A stretch of DNA of 35,824 bases from contig JBKHJZ010000013.1 of the NCBI GenBank assembly GCA_046537875.1, positions 1-35,824 of the forward strand, written 5' to 3'. The notes below the pieces were generated by a model that saw only the letters and a list, made by a program, of their open reading frames with translations, ran no database searches and was not told the DNA's origin. The DNA comes from JBKHJZ01 sp046537875 (GTDB lineage: Bacteria > Actinomycetota > Acidimicrobiia > Acidimicrobiales > VFJN01). A program made the position numbers and the translations under genes. This document shows, one piece after another, positions 16,331-22,200 of the stretch. How positions within the stretch are numbered: the first letter of the stretch is position 1; every line of letters starts with the position of its first letter.

Positions 16331-16897
16331 GTGGGCCAGCTCTCAGATCCCTACCAGACATCCGACGACGAAGGGGCCGCGTTCACGCTCTCGGGCTTTC
16401 CCGGCGAGCCGCTCGACCCCGACCGCGACCAGATCGCCTACGACCTGTCCGAGTGGGACGACGACCAGCTCTCGGCCCTCCTGGCCGAGCTGGACGCATC
16501 GGGCGTCGACCACGAGCAGGACGGCGACGAGCTGTTCGTCTACGCCGAGGACGAGCAGGTGGTCGACGAGCTCGTCGACCGGGTCGCCCACCCCCACGAG
16601 CTGCCCGCAGAGGACGACGACGGTGCGGCCGGCGGCGAGCTGCTCGGTGAGCTGTTCGTCGTGGCCGATCGCCTGCAGCACGACATCGGGCACCAGCAGG
16701 GCGTCGCGGCGCTGCTCGACCTCGACCAGGAGCTGTCGACGAGCGGGCCACCCTACGGGCTGCCGCCACGCGAGTGGGACAGGCTCCGTGAGCTCTCCCG
16801 AGCGCTTGCGGACCACCTGCGCGCACCGATGGTCGACGACGATGCCGCCATGGCGGCGGCCGGCGAGCTGCGCACCGCCCTGCGTCCCTACGTCTGA
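16331..16897 (+). CDS. Uncharacterised acidic protein
   Basis: A 188-residue soluble, strongly acidic protein. I do not recognise a named family. Two segments stand out. Residues about 36-75 (YDLSEWDDDQLSALLAELDA, then VDHEQDGDELFVYAEDEQVVDELV) look like a small alpha-beta unit in which a short helix is followed by a DGDELFV strand. Residues about 105-188 are helical with LPPREWDRLRELSRALADHL. There is no signal peptide or membrane segment. The GTG at 16331 fits the leaderless pattern. The J-domain gene follows 56 bases later on the same strand. Confidence 0.7.
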   Translation: MGQLSDPYQTSDDEGAAFTLSGFPGEPLDPDRDQIAYDLSEWDDDQLSALLAELDASGVDHEQDGDELFVYAEDEQVVDELVDRVAHPHELPAEDDDGAAGGELLGELFVVADRLQHDIGHQQGVAALLDLDQELSTSGPPYGLPPREWDRLRELSRALADHLRAPMVDDDAAMAAAGELRTALRPYV

Positions 16898-16940
16898 TCC
16901 CGGGGGTCGCGGGCGTCCGGGGATCGTCGCGCAACGCCAC

Positions 16941-16953
16941 TACCATGCGCCGT
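16941..16953 (+). promoter_or_regulatory. Leaderless-type -10 (TACCAT, 7-base spacer) of the J-domain gene
   Basis: TACCAT (16941-16946) ends seven bases before GTG 16954. An upstream in-frame ATG at 16945 lies inside this hexamer, so if the promoter is real the GTG is the start. Confidence 0.4.
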
Positions 16954-17655
16954 GTGATCGTGGCCGAGCTCGAGGTGTTCCACTCGCGCCCGATCGCGCC
17001 GACGCGCCGGGTGGCGCTGGGCTACCGGAACCTGCCGGTGTCGCCCGCTCCGGGCTTCGGCGGTGTGCTGCTCGGCGGGATCGTGGCGGCCCACATGCCC
17101 GCCCTCGACCCCGAGCTGTTCGACGACCTCAACCGGCTGACCGTGCAGCTCGAGGCCGGCGTGCGCATCCCCCAGCCGCGGCTCCGGCACCGCCTGCAGA
17201 CCGACCGCATCGGCCTCCAGCGCAGCGTGCACCGCATGGTGGCCGTGGGGGAGCGGCTCGTCTTCGAGCTCGACGACAAGGGGTCGCCCGCCCACCACGT
17301 CCTCGCCGCCGTGTACGCGGCGGGCAAGCTGCCGGTGGGCGTGCGCACCGTGGTGATGGAGGCGATCCGCCGGGGCATGCGGTGGAGCGGTGGTGTCGAC
17401 AGCACGCTCATCGCACACCTGGCGGGGGTACCCCGCCACTACGAGTGGTCGATCGACGCCTACCGCGACCCGGTCGGTTGGGCCCTGCGGGTCCTCGATC
17501 TGGGCGAGGAAGACCGGCCGGGCCGCCGGGCGGTGCAGCGCCGGTTCCGCGAGCTCGTGCGGCTGGCCCATCCGGATCACGGGGCCACGTCGGCCGGTGC
17601 CGCCGAGCGCCTCGCCGAGCTGGCCGAGGCCCGCCGCATCCTGCTGGTGGGATGA
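16954..17655 (+). CDS. J-domain-like protein with an uncharacterised N-terminal domain
   Basis: About 233 residues. The C-terminal 65 residues resemble a DnaJ J domain: helix II RRAVQRRFRELVRLAHPDHG carries the HPD motif (His206) and the following helix ends AERLAELAEARRILL. There is no Gly/Phe region or zinc domain, so it is not a DnaJ chaperone itself but could recruit an Hsp70. The N-terminal 170 residues (EVFHSRPIAPTRRVALGYRNLP, then GFGGVLLGGIVAAHMPALD and LQRSVHRMVAVGERLVFELDDKG) match nothing I know. The start is GTG 16954 or ATG 16945. Its stop overlaps the ATG of the next gene (ATGA). Confidence 0.72.
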   Translation: MIVAELEVFHSRPIAPTRRVALGYRNLPVSPAPGFGGVLLGGIVAAHMPALDPELFDDLNRLTVQLEAGVRIPQPRLRHRLQTDRIGLQRSVHRMVAVGERLVFELDDKGSPAHHVLAAVYAAGKLPVGVRTVVMEAIRRGMRWSGGVDSTLIAHLAGVPRHYEWSIDAYRDPVGWALRVLDLGEEDRPGRRAVQRRFRELVRLAHPDHGATSAGAAERLAELAEARRILLVG

Positions 17656-18212
17656 CGGCCCGCGCCGCCCTGCTGTTCCCGGGCGCGGGCAGCGACCGCA
17701 CGCACTCGACGCTGGTCGCGATCGAGGAGGCCGTCGCACCCCGTGTGGTGGTGCGCGCCGACTTCCCGTACCGGCGCGAGGGCCGCAAGGCGCCGGACAA
17801 GCCCCCCAGGTTGCTGGCGTGCGTGCGCGACGAGGCGGCCGCGCTGGCCGACCGGGCGGGCGTCGCCCCCGACGAGATCGTGCTCGGCGGGCGGTCGTTG
17901 GGTGGCCGCATGTGCTCGATGGCGGTGGCCGCCGGCCTGCCCGCCGCCGGGCTGGTGCTGGTGAGCTACCCGCTGCACCCGGTGGGCAAGCCCGACCGGC
18001 TGCGGATCGACCACCTTCCCGCGCTCGAGGTCCCCTGCCTGTTCGTCTCGGGTACCCGTGACCCGTTCGGCACGCCCGCCGAGCTCGAGGAGCACACGGC
18101 CGTGATCCCCGGGCCGGTCACGCGGGTGTTCATCGACGGCGCCCGCCACGAGCTCAAGGCCGCCGACGAGCGCGTGGCCGCGGCCGTGGCCGACTGGATC
18201 GCCACCATCTGA
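17652..18212 (+). CDS. Small alpha/beta hydrolase (KANL3/Tex30-like)
   Basis: A 186-residue alpha/beta hydrolase. After the LLFPGAGSDRTHSTL loop and the DFPYRREGRKAPDKPP segment typical of the KANL3/Tex30-like group comes the nucleophile elbow GGRSLGGRM with Ser82. The candidate acid is Asp in VSGTRDPFGTPAEL and the candidate base is His in DGARHELK. It is cytosolic with no signal peptide; the substrate is unknown. The ATG overlaps the J-domain gene stop, so the two are translationally coupled. Confidence 0.82.
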   Translation: MTARAALLFPGAGSDRTHSTLVAIEEAVAPRVVVRADFPYRREGRKAPDKPPRLLACVRDEAAALADRAGVAPDEIVLGGRSLGGRMCSMAVAAGLPAAGLVLVSYPLHPVGKPDRLRIDHLPALEVPCLFVSGTRDPFGTPAELEEHTAVIPGPVTRVFIDGARHELKAADERVAAAVADWIATI

Positions 18213-18263
18213 CCGTCGCCCCGAACCCGGTGCCGTTCGTGCGCCGGCGCCTGCCAGCGGGCG

Positions 18264-18283
18264 GCGATCGCGGGCGCGATCGC
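18264..18283. repeat. Two GCGATCGC palindromes forming a perfect hairpin
   Basis: GCGATCGC occurs at 18264-18271 and 18276-18283 with GGGC between. Each copy is self-complementary, and together they form an 8-base stem with a 4-base loop. Flanking CCAGCG (18254-18259) and CGCTGG (18281-18286) allow an alternative fold. It lies in the 166-base gap after the hydrolase gene and may act as a terminator or structured leader; there is no T-run. Confidence 0.5.
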
Positions 18284-18378
18284 TGGTCGCGGGCACCAGA
18301 ACTCGGGGGGACCCCCTTGCGGCCGGTGGTCGATCCGGGGCACGCTCGCGGTGAAACTCCCCCCAGGAGGATGATGCG

Positions 18379-18564
18379 ATGGCGACGTCCCTCCTCTCGT
18401 TCGTCCGCAGGGCGCTGCGGGCGGGCCGGATCGGTCCTGTCCGGCGCGAGATCATCTTCGAGCCGCTGCCCGAGCGCCCGGCCCCGCGTGAGCCGTCTCC
18501 CGTCGAGGCCCCGCCAGGCTCGCCCGAGAGGCAACCCCGGGAGCCCGTGCCGGACGGGTCATGA
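18379..18564 (+). CDS. Small uncharacterised basic/Pro-rich protein
   Basis: A 61-residue protein with a basic N-terminal half (LLSFVRRALRAGRIGPVRREIIFEPLPE) and a Pro/Glu-rich tail. It is preceded by AGGAGG (18366-18371) seven bases before the ATG, the clearest Shine-Dalgarno sequence in this part of the window, and its stop overlaps the next ATG (ATGA). Both support a real gene. I do not recognise the family. The first helix is amphipathic and could touch the membrane. Confidence 0.65.
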   Translation: MATSLLSFVRRALRAGRIGPVRREIIFEPLPERPAPREPSPVEAPPGSPERQPREPVPDGS

Positions 18565-19301
18565 GCCAGATCTCCGAGGCGTGCGGCGGCGGCGATGCCG
18601 GGCGCGCGCTCGTGCCCGGGGTGCTGCGGGGGTACCGCACGTGGCGCCTCCGGCGCTCCCGGGCGTCGGCCGACGCCGAGAGCCTGCCCCTGACCTCGGT
18701 CACCCGCCGGCACATCGTGTGGCCACCCGTGCTGCGGGCGCGCTGCGAGCCGGGCGACGTGGGGTTTCCCGCCCCGTGGGCGCCGCCGATCGCCGGGGAC
18801 CACCCCGCCCCCCAGACCGGCTGCAACTGCGGCATCTACGCCTGGTACTCGCCCGCCGACACCGGGATGATCAGCGCCCGGGTGTTCGGCGCCGTCGAGG
18901 CATCCGGGCTCGTCCTCATGGGGGAGCGGGGCTTCCGCGCCGAGCAGGCACGCATCACCGCCGTCGTCACCCGGAACCGCCGGCTCGCAGCGGCCTGCGA
19001 GCGGGCCGGCGTGGCCGTGTACCGGCGGCGCCGCGACCTGTTGCGTGACCACCCACCCGAGGACCTCTCGTCGCTCCTCGGGGGCGGCGCCGAGCCGGAG
19101 GGGGCCACCGACCCCGGCGGGTCCGGACCGCACCGGCCACCCGCGACCGGGTTCGACGGCCTGGTCTTCCTCGCCGTGTGGGGGCGCGCCGCGCTGATCG
19201 CCGCCGCGCTGGTGGTCCTGCCGACCGCACCGGCACTGGTCACGGCGGTCGTGGCCCAGTGCGCACTGATCGGCTTCATCACCACCCGCCTGCGCCGCTG
19301 A
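18561..19301 (+). CDS. Conserved actinobacterial-type protein with a CxCGIYA motif and a C-terminal membrane anchor
   Basis: A 246-residue protein of unknown function. The middle contains W-P-P-V-L-R-A-R-C (Cys62), then HPAPQTGCNCGIYAWYS (Cys88 and Cys90), followed by RVFGAVEASGLVLMGERGFRAEQARI. I associate this combination (a Cys in WxPxxxxxAxC, CxCGIYA, G...GFRAExA) with uncharacterised actinobacterial proteins, though I cannot search it. After a Gly/Pro-rich linker (about 170-195) the C-terminus has two hydrophobic stretches (FLAVWGRAALIAAALVVLP, ALVTAVVAQCALIGFI), suggesting a hairpin anchor. The Cys cluster could bind metal; this is inference. It is translationally coupled to the 61-residue gene. 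Confidence 0.72.
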   Translation: MSQISEACGGGDAGRALVPGVLRGYRTWRLRRSRASADAESLPLTSVTRRHIVWPPVLRARCEPGDVGFPAPWAPPIAGDHPAPQTGCNCGIYAWYSPADTGMISARVFGAVEASGLVLMGERGFRAEQARITAVVTRNRRLAAACERAGVAVYRRRRDLLRDHPPEDLSSLLGGGAEPEGATDPGGSGPHRPPATGFDGLVFLAVWGRAALIAAALVVLPTAPALVTAVVAQCALIGFITTRLRR

Positions 19302-19310
19302 GCCCGCCGC

Positions 19311-19331
19311 GCCCCCGCCGAACCGGGGGGC
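19311..19331. terminator. GC hairpin between convergent genes
   Basis: GCCCCC (19311-19316) and GGGGGC (19326-19331) form a 6-base stem with a 9-base loop in the 29-base gap between two convergent stop codons. No T-run. It could serve both strands. Confidence 0.3.
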
Positions 19332-19603
19332 TACTGGGGGGCGAGGAGGAACTGGACCTGGCCCGAGTCGTCGACCTGGGCGTCCAGCACCTTGTCGTCG
19401 AGGGTCTCCGCGGCGCTGGTCTCCAGGAAGACCCGGGCGTCGCGGTCCTCGACCACCTGATCGTCCGACTCGGGTGCCCCGGCGGGCGACACGGTCAGGC
19501 CCTCCGGGGCGCTCGCGATCCGGAGCCCGGCGCCCTCGGGGACCTCGGGGCTGTCGAAGAGAGCACCGATGACCCTCGTCGCGTTCTCGGTGAGCATGAG
19601 CAT
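19331..19603 (-). CDS. HesB/IscA-like protein without cysteines
   Basis: A 90-residue protein with the A-type Fe-S carrier layout: MLMLTENATRVIGALFDSP, then GAGLRIASAPEGLTVSP and a C-terminal VFLETSAAETLDDKVLDAQV segment. There is no Cys at all, although IscA/HesB proteins bind clusters with three conserved Cys (one central, two in a C-terminal CxC). It therefore resembles the actinobacterial HesB-like group that keeps the fold but not the ligands; the role is unknown. The ATG has GAGGAG five bases upstream. An Nfu-type scaffold gene lies 510 bases away on the other strand. Confidence 0.75.
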   Translation of the reverse strand: MLMLTENATRVIGALFDSPEVPEGAGLRIASAPEGLTVSPAGAPESDDQVVEDRDARVFLETSAAETLDDKVLDAQVDDSGQVQFLLAPQ

Positions 19604-19727
19604 GGGAGCTCCTCTGGATCGACGTCACCCGCGTCTACCCGCCCGGGGCGGATCCAACAACCTCGTCACGGACGATCCGGTGCGACGGCCGCCAGGCCGT
19701 GGAGGGCCGGGCGGCCGGTCCGGTGGC

Positions 19728-19940
19728 TCACGACCGGTCGTCGGTGGCCGGCGTGTCGTCGGGGTCGCCGGTCCCCGCGCGGTCCACCCCGGCGGTGCCT
19801 GCGCCGGTCTCGTCGGCCGACAGCTCGGGGCCGTGGCGGCGGTTGGCGATGGTCAGCAACACGCCGAACACGACGATCGGCGATGCGACGAGCAGGACCT
19901 CGTCCCAACCGCCCTGGTGCGCGAGCAGCGTCGAGACCAC
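19728..19940 (-). CDS. Small single-pass membrane protein
   Basis: A 70-residue protein: a short N-terminus (VVSTLLAHQGGWDE), one membrane helix (VLLVASPIVVFGVLLTIA), then NRRHGPEL and an acidic Asp/Thr/Gly-rich tail. Similar small proteins with AHQGGWDE before one helix occur in actinobacteria as far as I recall, with no known function. The start is uncertain: GTG 19940 is the first codon before the conserved part. The longer frame to 20186 would cross the nfu control region and look non-coding. It is divergent from nfu. Confidence 0.55.
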   Translation of the reverse strand: MVSTLLAHQGGWDEVLLVASPIVVFGVLLTIANRRHGPELSADETGAGTAGVDRAGTGDPDDTPATDDRS

Positions 19941-20024
19941 CGCGCCCAGGGTCTCAGACCGGACCGCGGGGCCGCCAGCCGGCCACCCCGGGCCGATCGG
20001 CCGTGTCGGGAGCGCCCCGGCGGG

Positions 20025-20080
20025 TAGGGAACACCGAGGCGGGCCACGGTGTTGCCATCGTTGTGGTCGGTCCGCGACCA
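20025..20080 (+). promoter_or_regulatory. Candidate nfu promoter and inverted repeat
   Basis: TAGGGA (20025-20030) is a possible -10. Downstream, TGGTCG-N5-CGACCA (20064-20080) is a perfect 6-base-arm inverted repeat lying in the leader, 33 bases before the nfu GTG. It could be an operator or a hairpin. A 12-base palindrome GGCCGATCGGCC is at 19991-20002. Confidence 0.3.
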
Positions 20081-20112
20081 TGCGACGCGCCCGGACGAGG
20101 CGAGGAGAGCAC

Positions 20113-20373
20113 GTGGTCGACAGCGACAAGGTGAGCGAGGTCATCGAGGTCATCCGGCCCGCCATCCAGGCGGACGGCGGTGACATCTACCTGCGCGGCG
20201 TCGACGTCGACACCGGGACCGTCCGCGTCGAGCTGGTCGGCGCTTGCGTGTCGTGCCCCGCCTCCACCGTCACCCTCAGGGCCGGCATCGAGCGCATCCT
20301 CAAGGACCGGGTCCCGGGCGTCACCGAGATCGTCGACGTGGCGGCGCCCAGCGAGACCTCCGTCGGCCTCTAG
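20113..20373 (+). CDS. NifU C-terminal-domain (Nfu-type) Fe-S scaffold protein
   Basis: An 86-residue protein consisting of a NifU C-terminal domain alone. It has EVIEVIRPAIQADGGDIYLRGVD and the cluster-binding CxxC in GACVSCPASTVTLRAGIERIL (Cys45 and Cys48). Nfu proteins carry a 4Fe-4S cluster at a dimer interface and pass it to apo-enzymes. The GTG at 20113 has AGGAG five bases upstream. meaB starts eight bases after its stop, so the two may be co-transcribed. Confidence 0.9.
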   Translation: MVDSDKVSEVIEVIRPAIQADGGDIYLRGVDVDTGTVRVELVGACVSCPASTVTLRAGIERILKDRVPGVTEIVDVAAPSETSVGL

Positions 20374-20381
20374 CCGGTCCG

Positions 20382-21404
20382 ATGCCGCGGCCCGAGCCCG
20401 GCGAGCTGTTCGAGGCGGCACGCGGGGGTGATCGCTCGGCCCTCGCCCGGCTCCTCTCGCTGGTGGAGCGGGGAGGCGCCCCCGCCAGGGCGGTGGGCCG
20501 GCTCTCCTACGCGGCCGGGGCCGACGCCCACACGGTGGGCATCACCGGCCCGCCCGGGGCGGGGAAGTCGACGCTCACCAGCGCGCTGGTGCGCGTGATC
20601 CGGCGCGGCGCCCCGGCGGGAGCCGGTCCCCGGGTCGCCGTCCTGGCGGTCGACCCGTCGTCGCCGTTCACCGGTGGGGCGATCCTGGGCGACCGGATCA
20701 GGATGAACCTGCACGACACCGACGACGCCGTGTTCATCCGGTCGATGGCGTCACGCGGCCAGCTCGGCGGCCTGGCGGTGGCGGCGCCCGAGGCGGCCCG
20801 GCTGCTCACCGCGGTCGGTTTCCCGTGGGTGCTCCTGGAGACCGTGGGCGTCGGCCAGGTCGAGGTCGACGTGGTGCGGCACGCCGACACGACCGTGGTG
20901 GTGGTCAATCCCGGCTGGGGTGACGCCGTCCAGGCGGCGAAGGCCGGCCTCACCGAGATCGCCGACGTCTTCGTCGTGAACAAGGCCGACCGGCCGGGGG
21001 CGCACGAGGCGATCCGCGACCTCGAGCGCATGCTCGAGATGGCGGAGGCCGGCGGGGCCACCTGGCGACCGCCGGTGCTGCCGACCACCGCCCTGTCCGG
21101 CGAGGGTGCGGAGGCCGTGTGGCAGGCGGTGCTCGACCACCGGGAGCACACGGCCGCCAGCGGCGACCTCGATCGGCGGCGGCGTGAGCGGGCGGTCGAC
21201 GAGATGAGCCGACTCATCGCCGCCCGGCTGATGGAGCGTGCCCGGTCGATCACCGCATCCCCGGAGGCGCGCAAGCTGGCCGACGGCGTGGCGCACGGCC
21301 GCATCGATCCGTGGTCGGCGGTCGACGAGCTGCTCGACGCCGCCGGGGTCGACGCCGTCGGGGTCGATGCGCCGCCCGATCCGGACGGGGCGGCGGGCGC
21401 GTAG
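20382..21404 (+). CDS. meaB: Methylmalonyl-CoA mutase-associated GTPase
   Basis: A 340-residue G3E-family GTPase (MeaB/ArgK) that protects B12-dependent methylmalonyl-CoA mutase and gates cofactor loading. The P-loop GPPGAGKST is at 56-64, followed by VLAVDPSSPFTGGAILGDRIRM, the typical VFIRSMASRGQLGGLA, ETVGVGQVEVDV (switch II region) and the guanine motif NKADRPGA. The C-terminus is a helical dimerisation region with an Asp/Ala-rich tail. The mutase genes are not in the window. ATG 20382 gives the expected N-terminus (GELFEAARGGDRSALARLLSLVE). Confidence 0.94.
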   Translation: MPRPEPGELFEAARGGDRSALARLLSLVERGGAPARAVGRLSYAAGADAHTVGITGPPGAGKSTLTSALVRVIRRGAPAGAGPRVAVLAVDPSSPFTGGAILGDRIRMNLHDTDDAVFIRSMASRGQLGGLAVAAPEAARLLTAVGFPWVLLETVGVGQVEVDVVRHADTTVVVVNPGWGDAVQAAKAGLTEIADVFVVNKADRPGAHEAIRDLERMLEMAEAGGATWRPPVLPTTALSGEGAEAVWQAVLDHREHTAASGDLDRRRRERAVDEMSRLIAARLMERARSITASPEARKLADGVAHGRIDPWSAVDELLDAAGVDAVGVDAPPDPDGAAGA

Positions 21405-21413
21405 GGTGCGCCC
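21402..21413 (+). promoter_or_regulatory. Leaderless-type -10 (TAGGGT, 6-base spacer) of the hydratase gene
   Basis: TAGGGT (21402-21407) includes the meaB stop codon and ends six bases before ATG 21414. It is the same hexamer and spacing as at 14232. Confidence 0.45.
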
Positions 21414-22193
21414 ATGTCCGACACGCCGCTGGTGCACGTCGAGCGCCGCGACGACGGCGTGGCCGTCGTCCGGCTGGACAACCCCAAGGTCAACGCGCTG
21501 TCGCAGGCGCTGCTCCGTCAGCTGGAGGCGGCGGCCCGGGACCTGACCGACGATCCGCCCGGGGCCGTGGTGGTCACGGGGGGTGACCGGGTCTTCGCTG
21601 CGGGCGCCGACATCGCCGAGTTCGCCGGTCCCGACGAGGCCCGGGAGATCGGTGCCTGCTTCACCCGGGCGCTCGGTGCCGTGGCCGCCATCCCCCGGTG
21701 CGTCATCGCGTCGATCAGCGGCTACGCGCTCGGGGGTGGGTGCGAGCTGGCCCTCGCCTGCGACCTGCGCATCGCGTCCGGCCGGGCCCGGTTCGGCCAG
21801 CCGGAGGTTCTGCTCGGCATCATCCCCGGCGGCGGGGCGACCCAGCGGCTCGCACGCCTGGTCGGCCCGTCGACGGCGAAGGGGCTGATCCTCACGGGCC
21901 GCCAGGTCGCGGCCGACGAGGCCCTGCGCCTCGGCCTCGTCGACGAGGTGGTGGCCCCGGACGAGCTCGACGACCGGGTGCTCTCGCTGGCCGGCGAGCT
22001 GGCCCGGGGCGCGGTGGTGGCGCAGGGCCTGGCGAAGCGGGCGATCGACCGCGGGCTCGACGGCACCCTGTCCGACGGGCTGGCGCTCGAGCAGGATCTC
22101 TTCGTGGAGGTGTTCCGCACCGAGGACGCCCGCGCCGGCGTCGCGTCGTTCCTCGAACACGGCCCGGGCAAAGCGACCTTCACCGGCACCTAG
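21414..22193 (+). CDS. Enoyl-CoA hydratase/isomerase family protein
   Basis: A 259-residue crotonase-fold enzyme. The oxyanion-hole segments are FAAGADIAEF and GYALGGGCELALACD. The two acidic residues needed for hydratase activity are present as Glu in GGGCELA and Glu in FGQPEVLLGIIPGGGATQRL, so a true 2-enoyl-CoA hydratase (beta-oxidation) is likely; chain-length preference cannot be told. It directly follows meaB by nine bases and converges on glgP with a 7-base gap. Confidence 0.9.
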   Translation: MSDTPLVHVERRDDGVAVVRLDNPKVNALSQALLRQLEAAARDLTDDPPGAVVVTGGDRVFAAGADIAEFAGPDEAREIGACFTRALGAVAAIPRCVIASISGYALGGGCELALACDLRIASGRARFGQPEVLLGIIPGGGATQRLARLVGPSTAKGLILTGRQVAADEALRLGLVDEVVAPDELDDRVLSLAGELARGAVVAQGLAKRAIDRGLDGTLSDGLALEQDLFVEVFRTEDARAGVASFLEHGPGKATFTGT

Positions 22194-22200
22194 CCAAGGC

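Noticed and set aside
18264..18283. GCGATCGC pair as a HIP1-type element of cyanobacteria
   Set aside because: Only this one pair was noticed, and every other sign points to an actinobacterium; a hairpin role is simpler.
19941..20186. Upstream part of the minus-strand frame before the small membrane protein
   Set aside because: It overlaps the nfu start region antisense and is Arg/Pro-rich; the plausible protein starts at GTG 19940.
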